NCBI GenBank assembly: GCA_903912405.1
Contig: CAIWHF010000220.1
Coordinates: 1 to 15,285 of the forward strand
DNA length: 15,285 nt
From: an uncultured Bacteroidota bacterium
GTDB lineage: Bacteria; Bacteroidota; Bacteroidia; Chitinophagales; Chitinophagaceae
Direction of reading: 5' to 3'
The notes beneath the pieces were generated by a model. The model saw only the letters and a list, made by a program, of their open reading frames with translations, had not been told where the DNA came from and did no database searches. Made by a program: the position numbers and the translations under genes. Shown piece after piece: positions 1-6,634 of the stretch. Within the stretch, counting starts at the first letter, position 1. Each line of letters begins with the position of its first letter.

Positions 1-29
1 GATTACTAATTTCATATATAAATAAAATA

Positions 30-52
30 GGCTCGCATAGCGAGCCTTTTTT
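30..52. terminator. Intrinsic terminator, probably bidirectional
   Basis: A 7-bp stem GGCTCGC/GCGAGCC (30-36 with 40-46) closes a 3-base loop. It is followed by six T on the plus strand. On the minus strand it is followed by a T-rich run (TATTTTATTT). It sits just past the stop of the minus-strand gene ending at 71, so it can end that transcript. The better T-tract faces the other way, suggesting it also ends a plus-strand gene lying to the left of the window. Confidence 0.8.
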
Positions 53-70
53 ATTTACAAGAGCTTTTCA

Positions 71-784
71 TTATTTGCCACAAGCATTATATTCTTGCAT
101 AATGCGATTGACAACTTCATTATTAGCATTGCCACCAAACATACTTACTTTATAACCATCTTCTTTATCGCTGATTTTTTTAGAAAGTTCAGTACAATCT
201 TTTACATATTCGCTCATTTTTTTTGCAAATGGAATAAAGGTTAAGTCTTGGCTATCGTGCGCTTTTTCCCAATCCTGAAATTGAACAAAATAAGCATGAT
301 CTAAGATGAATGGCGTATTTTGAAATTGCTTTTCTTTATTGATGTTTTGTTGACGTAAATAAAATAATTTGAATTTATCGTTAATGTCTGTGTTGACCAT
401 TTCCATAAACGATTTTTCTTTACCAATAGCTAAGCTTGATTCTTTAAATGTAACCGCATAGAATGTTTTGCCAGCTAATATAAAATGATGAATTAATTTA
501 CTTTTTACCAACTCTGGTTTCATTTTATCTGCAGGGTGAAATAAAATTTTAGTAGGTTCGTCTAGTGAAAAATGAATGACCCCAGTTTGTTGCGTATTAT
601 CTGCAAAAAAAACGGTTCCATTATCTTCTAAAAAATAATTTCCTTTTGAATCCATTTTGATGAGCTCATCGCTTGGACCTGCAAATTTCTTTAATTTGTC
701 TAGTAATTTTGTTTGTGCATGCATTGCTGAAGTGCCTAATAACAATAGGGCTACTACCGATAGAGTGATTTTCTTTAGGTTCAT
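71..784 (-). CDS. Secreted protein of unknown function (237 aa)
   Basis: I do not recognise this family. The protein opens with a clear Sec signal peptide: a Lys-Lys n-region (residues 4-5), a hydrophobic core about 8-16, and likely cleavage after Ala23, so that the mature protein starts with Gln24. Positions 24-237 look soluble, with alternating strands and charged helices, no further membrane segment and no known catalytic motif. Two cysteines (Cys197 and Cys235) in the C-terminal part could form a disulfide in the periplasm. The ATG at 784 is preferred because it gives a signal peptide of normal length. The gene is divergent from the secreted-protein/protease operon, with 52 bases between the start codons, and is followed by a terminator at 30-52. 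I see no clear TAnnTTTG box upstream of it. The periplasmic or outer-surface location is inferred; the function is unknown. Confidence 0.8.
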   Translation of the reverse strand: MNLKKITLSVVALLLLGTSAMHAQTKLLDKLKKFAGPSDELIKMDSKGNYFLEDNGTVFFADNTQQTGVIHFSLDEPTKILFHPADKMKPELVKSKLIHHFILAGKTFYAVTFKESSLAIGKEKSFMEMVNTDINDKFKLFYLRQQNINKEKQFQNTPFILDHAYFVQFQDWEKAHDSQDLTFIPFAKKMSEYVKDCTELSKKISDKEDGYKVSMFGGNANNEVVNRIMQEYNACGK

Positions 785-800
785 GAATTAGTTGTTTTTT

Positions 801-831
801 TTTGCAAGCTACTTAAATTTCAGTATATTTA
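801..831 (+). promoter_or_regulatory. Candidate Bacteroidota promoter for the 837-4134 operon
   Basis: TTTG at 801-804 is followed after 19 bases by TATATTTA at 824-831, seven of eight matches to the phylum's -7 consensus TAnnTTTG. The spacing fits the -33/-7 layout. The box ends only 5 bases before the ATG at 837, so the transcript would have almost no leader. It lies in the 52-base gap shared with the divergent gene. Confidence 0.45.
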
Positions 832-836
832 ATGCT

Positions 837-1640
837 ATGAAAAATATATTATTACTTTTGATTTGTTTAGGATTATCAACCTTGAAAGCTCAAACCATAC
901 AGTTTAATAAAAAGGATGGTAGTTTTAAAAATGGAGACGTTCTAGTCGCTACATTGATGGATATTAAAATAAAAGGACAAGGCTATAAAAACTATGTTCT
1001 CTTATCTGCTTCTAACGACACCTTAGTGAAATATGAATTTGATAAAATGCCAGATATTTTGGGAGGTCAAGATCAACTTTTTTATCATGGGTATCTTGTC
1101 AAAGATAAAATTGAGTTTACTCGACCAATTTTCACAGGCATGCTCAATACCTTTAGAGAGGTAGGCGAAGAATTGTTGAATGCTCAGTTACTTGACCCCA
1201 GCGGCACTTGGAATGCAACAAACGCTTTAGCTTATGCAAAAGCAAAAAATGTAGATATTGTTGCGAATTGGAAACATAGTCAAGATTCTATTGCTAGTTT
1301 ACTCAATACCAATACAGAATTAGTAGAACGAAATAAAAACAAAGCAATCACCGTAAATTATTTAGGCAAAATTGGTCAAGGTGATGTTGTAATTGGTTAT
1401 TGGGAAAAATTGTCGGTTAAGAATGGCATAAGTGAAATGCTATTCTTATTCAGAAATATCAAAGGTCAAATTGTTGCGGCGAGTTGGGTAAATATATCTA
1501 CTATACCTAATGCTTATATTTTTGTAAATGGAGAACGTAAAAAGGATGATGATAAAGCCTTTAGTTTTCCTTTTGGTGGCACTCCAGAGCCCTATGCTCA
1601 AGCTGTAGCTGCTCATTTAGTTCATCTTAAACTCCTTTAA
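837..1640 (+). CDS. Secreted protein of unknown function (267 aa), operon partner of the zinc protease
   Basis: No family recognised. I place the start at the ATG at 837. The reading frame can be opened earlier at a TTG (792), but that would put 15 extra residues (FFFASYLNF...) before a typical signal peptide. From 837 the protein begins with MKN and a Leu/Ile-rich core, and is probably cleaved after Ala18, leaving Gln19 at the new N-terminus. The remainder is soluble. Its first half is rich in short beta-like stretches, and a segment around residues 145-170 is helical and charged. The stop is 7 bases before the ATG of the DUF5117/DUF5118-type metalloprotease, so the two are very likely co-transcribed and may act in the same extracytoplasmic compartment. 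That link is inferred from position only. A promoter candidate lies at 801-831. Confidence 0.78.
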   Translation: MKNILLLLICLGLSTLKAQTIQFNKKDGSFKNGDVLVATLMDIKIKGQGYKNYVLLSASNDTLVKYEFDKMPDILGGQDQLFYHGYLVKDKIEFTRPIFTGMLNTFREVGEELLNAQLLDPSGTWNATNALAYAKAKNVDIVANWKHSQDSIASLLNTNTELVERNKNKAITVNYLGKIGQGDVVIGYWEKLSVKNGISEMLFLFRNIKGQIVAASWVNISTIPNAYIFVNGERKKDDDKAFSFPFGGTPEPYAQAVAAHLVHLKLL

Positions 1641-1647
1641 AATCATT

Positions 1648-4134
1648 ATGAAAACAAGATCACTTATCGTTGGGGTATTTCTTTTAGGTATCCCATCTAT
1701 TGCTGCAGAAAAGAAACCGCTTGTAGCTACCCCAACAGTTGCAGATACTGCGGCTAAAGGCCCTTTTAAACCCTATGCTAAAGTAATAACAGATAAAGCT
1801 ATTACCCAAAAAGGCTTATTTAAAGTACATAAAGTTGAAGACAAGTTTTATTTCGAAATTCCTGATAGTTTATTAGGAAGAGAAATGATGATGACGTCCA
1901 GATTTAGTAAGATAGCTGGTGGTGGTGGTGTATATGCTGGAGAAAAAGACAATGAGCAAACGGTAGTATTTGAAAAAGGTATCAACAAAAATATATTGTT
2001 GCGAGTAGTTACTGTATTAAGTGTAGCCGACTCTACAACAGATATTATTAAAGCAGTTAAAAACTCTAACCTAAATCCCATAGTTGCTAATTTTGAAATT
2101 AAAACAATAGCTAAGGATTCTAGCGCCAGTGTGATTGATGTTACTGACTTTTTCAAAGGCGACAATCTACCGGTATCACTAAGTGTAATGAATAAAAAAC
2201 GATTGAATTTATCAGCGCAGTTAAGCGACAGAACCTATATTCATCATATATCAAGCTTTCCGCTCAATACTGAAATAAGAGTAGTAAGAACGTTCTCTTC
2301 AACTCCTTCTTTTGGTCCTTCCATGCCCAGCCCAATTCCTTCAACAACTTTGCCAGCGGCCTATGCTGCAGGAGCGGTAACCTTAGAAATGAATAACTCT
2401 TTTGTTTTGTTGCCGAAGGTGCCCATGAAAAAAAGATTGTTTGACGATAGAGTTGGTTTTTTTGCAGACGAGTTTTCTGTATTTACAGACGATCAGCAAA
2501 AGGTGGACAATCAAGTTTTTATTGTAAGATGGCGTTTAGAACCTAAATCCGAGGATGTAGAAAAATATAAGAAAGGAATTTTGGTAGCGCCCCAAAAACA
2601 AATTGTTTATTATATAGATCCTGCTACTCCAAAAAAATGGAGACCCTATTTAATGCAAGGGGTAAATGATTGGCAAGCTGCTTTTGAGCAAGCTGGATTT
2701 AAAAATGCGATTGTAGCTAAAGAGTGGCCAGAAAATGATTCTACTATGAATTTAGAAGATGCTCGTTATTCTGTAATGCGCTATTTGCCTTCTGACATTG
2801 CAAATGCATACGGACCAAATGTGCACGACCCAAGAAGTGGTGAAATCATTGAAAGTCATATTGGATGGTATCATAACGTAATGAAATTGGTTCATGATTG
2901 GTATATGATACAAGCTTCTAGTATAGATTCACAAGCAAGATCGATGGAGTTTAATGATGAATTAATGGGCCAATTAATTCGCTTTGTTTCCTCTCATGAA
3001 GTGGGTCATACTTTAGGTTTGCGCCATAATATGGGTAGTAGTAGTAAAACACCTGTTGAAAAATTACGCGATAAAAATTGGGTTGAAGCTAACGGACATA
3101 CAGCGTCTATTATGGACTATGCGCGTTTTAATTATGTAGCACAACCAGAAGATCATATCAGTCAGAAAGGCATTTTCCCACGAATAGGATCTTATGATAA
3201 ATGGGCTATTCAATGGGGGTATACTTATTTGCCTGTGGCAGATGAGCAAACCGACAAAAAAATAGTTAATAAATGGATCATTGACAGCTTAAAGGCTAAT
3301 CCAAGATTGTGGTTTGGTACAGAAACTAATCCATTCGATCCTCGTTCGCAAACCGAAGATTTAAGTGATGATAATGTTGCGGCTAGTGAATACGGAATTA
3401 AAAACATGAAGCGCTTAGCTGCCAACTTAATCAGTTGGACTAAAGAAGAAGCAGGTCATTATGAAAATCTGCAAATTATGTATACTGCTATGCTGGGTCA
3501 ATTTAATAGATACATGAATCATGTATTAAGAAATATTGGTGGAATTTATGAAACACCAAAGAGTGAAGAGCAAGCAGGAGATATTTATGAACCGACGCCT
3601 AAAGTAAAACAAGTAGCGGCTTTACAATTTTTAAATAAACAATTATTTACTACGCCTACATGGTTGCTTGATAAATCTATTCTCAATAAAATAACGATGC
3701 CTTTAGGCAACGAGAATGTGAATACCATTCAAATCAACGTTTTAAATAGTTTAATTGCACCTGCTCGATTAAATAGAATTGCTGCAACTGCTAACCGATT
3801 TAATTTAGCTGCTTCAGATTATTTATCGATTGATGAATTATTAAAAGAGGTATTAAAAACACTTACTGTAGAGATGAATACCCATGCTAGTGCAGATTTA
3901 TACAGAAGAAATTTGCAAAGAGCATTTGTAGAAACATTGAGTAGTACTATTGATTTGAAAAGTCCTAATGCGGCTAGCGTCAAAAATACAGATGCCTTTA
4001 CGTTTTCCAAAATTGCCTTACAGCGTTTTAGATCTCAAATACAAGCTAATATAGCTTTAACAACGGATGCTACTTCGAAATATCATTATCAAGATTTGTC
4101 AGATAAAATCAAACAAGCTTTAGATCCTAAATAG
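1648..4134 (+). CDS. Secreted zinc-dependent metalloprotease, DUF5117/DUF5118 (Met-zincin) type
   Basis: This 828-residue protein is the usual length for the large zincin family of Bacteroidota annotated as a zinc-dependent metalloprotease with DUF5118, DUF5117 and a C-terminal Met-zincin domain. It begins with a weak but plausible signal peptide (cleavage near residue 19-20) and a low-complexity Ala/Thr/Pro linker. The DUF5118/5117-like part spans about 40-300. The catalytic region carries HEVGHTLGLRH at 450-460, so His450, His454 and His460 should bind zinc and Glu451 should be the general base. The sequence SIMDY with Met489 is the likely Met-turn. A helical domain of about 300 residues follows. 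All catalytic residues are present. The physiological substrate is unknown for this family. It is the second gene of an operon, 7 bases after the secreted protein ending at 1640, and ends at a strong palindromic terminator. Family assignment is confident; exact domain borders are estimates. Confidence 0.93.
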   Translation: MKTRSLIVGVFLLGIPSIAAEKKPLVATPTVADTAAKGPFKPYAKVITDKAITQKGLFKVHKVEDKFYFEIPDSLLGREMMMTSRFSKIAGGGGVYAGEKDNEQTVVFEKGINKNILLRVVTVLSVADSTTDIIKAVKNSNLNPIVANFEIKTIAKDSSASVIDVTDFFKGDNLPVSLSVMNKKRLNLSAQLSDRTYIHHISSFPLNTEIRVVRTFSSTPSFGPSMPSPIPSTTLPAAYAAGAVTLEMNNSFVLLPKVPMKKRLFDDRVGFFADEFSVFTDDQQKVDNQVFIVRWRLEPKSEDVEKYKKGILVAPQKQIVYYIDPATPKKWRPYLMQGVNDWQAAFEQAGFKNAIVAKEWPENDSTMNLEDARYSVMRYLPSDIANAYGPNVHDPRSGEIIESHIGWYHNVMKLVHDWYMIQASSIDSQARSMEFNDELMGQLIRFVSSHEVGHTLGLRHNMGSSSKTPVEKLRDKNWVEANGHTASIMDYARFNYVAQPEDHISQKGIFPRIGSYDKWAIQWGYTYLPVADEQTDKKIVNKWIIDSLKANPRLWFGTETNPFDPRSQTEDLSDDNVAASEYGIKNMKRLAANLISWTKEEAGHYENLQIMYTAMLGQFNRYMNHVLRNIGGIYETPKSEEQAGDIYEPTPKVKQVAALQFLNKQLFTTPTWLLDKSILNKITMPLGNENVNTIQINVLNSLIAPARLNRIAATANRFNLAASDYLSIDELLKEVLKTLTVEMNTHASADLYRRNLQRAFVETLSSTIDLKSPNAASVKNTDAFTFSKIALQRFRSQIQANIALTTDATSKYHYQDLSDKIKQALDPK

Positions 4135-4150
4135 AAGGATTTGAACTTAC

Positions 4151-4182
4151 ATAAAAAGCCCCGATATATCGGGGCTTTTTAT
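4151..4182. terminator. Perfect palindromic bidirectional terminator
   Basis: A 32-base perfect palindrome is centred between 4166 and 4167. The core GCCCCGATA/TATCGGGGC is flanked by five A on the left and five T on the right, so each strand ends its hairpin with a T-tract. It lies between two convergent genes (stops at 4134 and 4184) and can end transcription from both sides. The minus-strand stop codon is one base from its edge. Confidence 0.92.
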
Positions 4183-4183
4183 T

Positions 4184-5326
4184 TTAACTGTGTAAGATGT
4201 TTCTTGAAATAACTAGTTTTTGTATTTCACTGGTACCTTCACCAATGGTACATAATTTACTGTCGCGATAAAATTTCTCTACAGGAAAATCTTTGGTATA
4301 TCCGTAGCCTCCAAAAATCTGAACGGCTTCAGTTGCAATTCTTACGCAAGCTTCCGATGCATAGTATTTTGCCATAGCAGATTCTTTAGTCATTTTTTCA
4401 CCTCTGTTTTTCAAGTCAGATGCTTGATAAATCAATGCTTCAGATGCTTGAATTTGAGTAAACATGTCGGCAAGTTTAAATGCAATTGCTTGGAAATTTG
4501 CAATAGGCTGATCAAACTGCTCACGCTCTTTTGCATATTTTAATGCAGCTTCATAAGCGCCTTTGGAAATACCTAAAGAAAGTGCTGCAATTGATATTCT
4601 ACCGCCATCTAGAACTTTCATAGCTTGTCTAAACCCATCACCAACAGCTCCAAGTCGTTGTGCATCAGAGATGCTACAATTATCAAATATCATTTCGGCG
4701 GTTTCAGACGCGCGCATGCCTAGTTTATTTTCTTTTTTACCCGCTAAAAATCCAGGTGTGCCTCTTTCAACAATAAAAGCAGTGCTGTTGCCGCTGGTTC
4801 TTGGATCGCCTGTGCGAGCTAATACCACCGCAACATCACCTGTAATGCCATGTGTAATCCAGTTTTTAGTGCCATTTAATATCCAGTCGTTGCCCTCTTT
4901 TGTAGCAACGCATCGCATATTGCTAGCATCACTACCGGTGTTGGCTTCCGTTAATCCCCATGCGCCTATCCATTCTGCACTAGCTAATTTAGGTAGGTAT
5001 TTTTTCTTTTGTTCTTCACTGCCAAAATATAATATATGTCCTACACACAAAGAATTGTGTGCCGCTACAGACAGGCCAATAGAACTACATACTTTAGCAA
5101 TTTCACTTACTACTGTTACATATTCAAAATAGCCTAAGCCAGAACCGCCATACGCTTCAGGTACCAATACGCCCATCAAACCCAATTCGCCTAATTTTTT
5201 AAATACTTCTATGGGGAAAATTTGTTGTTCATCCCATTCCATCATATGTGGGCGAATATGTTTATTCCCAAAATCGCGAATCATTTCAGCAATTTGAATT
5301 TGGGTATCGGTAGTATTAAAATTCAT
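4184..5326 (-). CDS. Acyl-CoA dehydrogenase (short/medium-chain type)
   Basis: This is an FAD flavoenzyme that inserts the alpha-beta double bond into an acyl-CoA thioester and passes electrons to electron-transfer flavoprotein, in the cytoplasm. Its 380 residues are full length for the bacterial short-chain/butyryl-CoA dehydrogenase group. Visible signatures are WGLTEANTGSD (123-133, first ACAD signature, FAD/substrate contacts), EREQFDQPIANFQAI (267-281) and QIFGGYGY (336-343). The C-terminal IGEGTSEIQ contains Glu363, at the position of the catalytic base of medium- and short-chain enzymes (Glu376 in MCAD). No residue expected for activity is missing. Acyl-chain specificity (butyryl, branched-chain or glutaryl) cannot be read safely, so no symbol is given. 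The ATG at 5326 lies 3 bases after the stop of the helix-hairpin-helix gene, implying co-transcription and possibly translational coupling. The terminator at 4151-4182 follows directly. Confidence 0.95.
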   Translation of the reverse strand: MNFNTTDTQIQIAEMIRDFGNKHIRPHMMEWDEQQIFPIEVFKKLGELGLMGVLVPEAYGGSGLGYFEYVTVVSEIAKVCSSIGLSVAAHNSLCVGHILYFGSEEQKKKYLPKLASAEWIGAWGLTEANTGSDASNMRCVATKEGNDWILNGTKNWITHGITGDVAVVLARTGDPRTSGNSTAFIVERGTPGFLAGKKENKLGMRASETAEMIFDNCSISDAQRLGAVGDGFRQAMKVLDGGRISIAALSLGISKGAYEAALKYAKEREQFDQPIANFQAIAFKLADMFTQIQASEALIYQASDLKNRGEKMTKESAMAKYYASEACVRIATEAVQIFGGYGYTKDFPVEKFYRDSKLCTIGEGTSEIQKLVISRNILHS

Positions 5327-5329
5327 GAG

Positions 5330-6181
5330 TTATAATTGAATGTAGGGTGCAATTTTACGATATTTTTCTTCATTCATCAAAGGAACTTGTTTTAATTGTT
5401 CAATTTTATCAAATTTCTTGAAGCTGCTTCTTAATAAGATGATGTTTTTGGCCATTTTATCGCCGATATACGGATGCTTACTTAATTCCAATTCAGCTAT
5501 AGTATTAATAGGTATTTTTTTCAAATAAACGGGGTTAAATACGCTCATAGCAACAATATAGGTATACAGGCTATCTTTTAGTTTGTAGGCCTCAAGGAGT
5601 TGTTCACTTTTGATATATCCCCCCAGCAAATTACGATAACTTATAAGCTTGTGGGCAATATAGGGCCCAATGCCATTTACCCTTGTAAGGGTAGCTGAAT
5701 CTATACTGTTCCAATCTATTTGACGAATGGCTTGCGACTTACTTATTGTATTGTTTTCAAAAGTGCTCAGTTGAATGAACGCCTTTAATTGGTTATATTC
5801 TTGCTCCGATAAAGTCCAAACTTTAGCAAAATCTGCTGTTTTATAAAAATGACCTCCTTTTTTACGATAATTTAGAATCATTTTAATAGTCTTTTCTCGC
5901 AAGCCCAATTTAGCAAATCCGATAGCATCAAGGGTGTTGGGATCAAAATAGAATGGATGTAGTTCTTGAATGGTATTGGTGTTGAACACATCATTGTATA
6001 GACTTGTATTAAAATCTATAGGTCTGATCGCTGAAATCAGAACGCGGTTCTCTTGCTTTTTTTTAAGGTGTAACAGCAATAGTAAGATGCTGCATAATAA
6101 AAGCATTGAAATACTAGCTATACGCTCTAATCTACTCATTTTTAATAGGCTGAGCCAGCTAATTTTTTTCCAATTTTTCAT
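5330..6181 (-). CDS. Membrane-anchored helix-hairpin-helix (ComEA-like) protein
   Basis: The 283-residue protein has a basic N-terminus (KNWKK, residues 2-6) and one strongly hydrophobic helix at about 21-39. It then carries three degenerate tandem helix-hairpin-helix units: about 79-138 (FDPNTLDAIGFAKLGL), 154-212 (IDWNSIDSATLTRVNGIGPYI) and 222-283 (IPINTIAELELSKHPYIG). The middle unit has the best hairpin, VNGIGPYIA at 168-176. Such units usually bind DNA non-specifically, as in ComEA of natural transformation, and proteins of this layout are common in Bacteroidota. By the positive-inside rule (KKK at 40-42 after the helix, but basic residues before it as well) topology is unclear, so DNA binding on the periplasmic side is only a possibility. 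It is the first gene of an operon with the acyl-CoA dehydrogenase. The helix-hairpin-helix assignment is confident; a role in DNA uptake is speculative. Confidence 0.85.
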   Translation of the reverse strand: MKNWKKISWLSLLKMSRLERIASISMLLLCSILLLLLHLKKKQENRVLISAIRPIDFNTSLYNDVFNTNTIQELHPFYFDPNTLDAIGFAKLGLREKTIKMILNYRKKGGHFYKTADFAKVWTLSEQEYNQLKAFIQLSTFENNTISKSQAIRQIDWNSIDSATLTRVNGIGPYIAHKLISYRNLLGGYIKSEQLLEAYKLKDSLYTYIVAMSVFNPVYLKKIPINTIAELELSKHPYIGDKMAKNIILLRSSFKKFDKIEQLKQVPLMNEEKYRKIAPYIQL

Positions 6182-6263
6182 AACGTTTGAATAGTTTTGA
6201 TACTAACTAAAGGGATACTTTAAAATTAGCTAAAAAAGTAATAAAAATCATGTCTTTTTTAGG

Positions 6264-6302
6264 CTTATATATTTTACTTTTTGCAAAATACCTTATATAT
6301 TT
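6264..6302. repeat. Direct-repeat pair flanking a small palindrome (candidate operator)
   Basis: CTTATATATTT occurs twice, at 6264-6274 and 6292-6302. Midway between the copies is the palindrome TTTTGCAAAA (6279-6288), so the whole arrangement is centred near 6283. It lies directly upstream of the 2TM gene, and the right copy overlaps the candidate -7 box. The region is very AT-rich, so chance similarity is possible. Confidence 0.4.
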
Positions 6303-6303
6303 G
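6296..6303 (+). promoter_or_regulatory. Candidate -7 box for the 2TM-domain gene
   Basis: TATATTTG is a perfect match to TAnnTTTG and ends 18 bases before the chosen ATG at 6322. A TTTG at 6280-6283 lies only 12 bases upstream, too near for a normal -33 element, so only the -7 half is well supported. Another perfect box, TAGTTTTG, occurs at 6192-6199 but also lacks a spaced -33 partner. Confidence 0.4.
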
Positions 6304-6321
6304 CGTAAATTCATTTTGATT

Positions 6322-6573
6322 ATGGCACTTAAGCAGATTTTACCTACCTCAAAACAAAAATCGATTTTCTATATCCATTTAGTAGTTTTTGCAATTGCAA
6401 ATTTCTTGATGTGGACTATGTATGATAAAGGTGCTACAGGATGGGTTTATCCTTGGCCTGCATGGTTAACTGCGGCTTGGGCTTTAGCAGTTGTTGGTCA
6501 CTGGTGCGCATTATGGACTACCTTCGAAGATAAGAATTACGACGAATTTATGCGAATGTCAGATAACGGATAA
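6322..6573 (+). CDS. Small 2TM-domain membrane protein (83 aa)
   Basis: A small integral membrane protein with two transmembrane helices, about residues 14-33 and 45-65, joined by a short Gly/Trp/Pro-rich turn (GWVYPWPAW, 40-48). The pattern of a His near the start of the first helix (His19), an Asn in it (Asn27), WP before the second and a His near its end (His60) resembles the 2TM domain of Bacteroidota. That domain occurs alone or fused in front of sensor kinases; its molecular role is unknown. The frame can be opened earlier (ATG at 6250), but the 24 added residues would be encoded across the direct repeats and the -7 box, so the ATG at 6322 is preferred. The next gene is a histidine kinase, which is suggestive, but a strong terminator separates the two. 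Confidence 0.8.
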   Translation: MALKQILPTSKQKSIFYIHLVVFAIANFLMWTMYDKGATGWVYPWPAWLTAAWALAVVGHWCALWTTFEDKNYDEFMRMSDNG

Positions 6574-6588
6574 TTTCATTTCTATATT

Positions 6589-6622
6589 AAGCCCCTTGCG
6601 TTTGCAAGGGGCTTGTTTTTTT
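6589..6622 (+). terminator. Intrinsic terminator between the 2TM gene and the hybrid kinase
   Basis: An 11-bp stem AAGCCCCTTGC/GCAAGGGGCTT (6589-6599 with 6604-6614) closes a 4-base loop GTTT. It is followed by G and seven T (6616-6622). It begins 16 bases after the 2TM stop codon. The T-tract ends only 12 bases before the kinase ATG, so it could also act on transcripts reading into the kinase. Confidence 0.9.
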
Positions 6623-6634
6623 AACTATATTTTC

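Noticed and set aside
792..836. Upstream extension of the 267-aa secreted protein from a TTG start
   Set aside because: It would place 15 residues before a standard signal peptide and encode the -7 promoter box. The ATG at 837 gives a normal secreted protein.
4563..5132. 189-codon plus-strand reading frame opposite the acyl-CoA dehydrogenase
   Set aside because: It is a shadow of a gene with full family signatures on the other strand. The translation shows no domain and no promoter.
6250..6321. Earlier ATG for the 2TM protein
   Set aside because: The added 24 residues would be encoded by the direct repeats and promoter box, and the 2TM domain is complete from 6322.
6601..6633. TTTG-N21-TATATTTT as a promoter for the kinase
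   Set aside because: The -7-like box ends one base before the ATG, so transcription would begin inside the first codons. The TTTG is in the terminator loop and stem.
6491..6634. Upstream extension of the hybrid kinase by 48 residues from a TTG
   Set aside because: The extension overlaps the 2TM gene in another frame and would translate the whole terminator hairpin. The ATG at 6635 leads straight into the TPR region.
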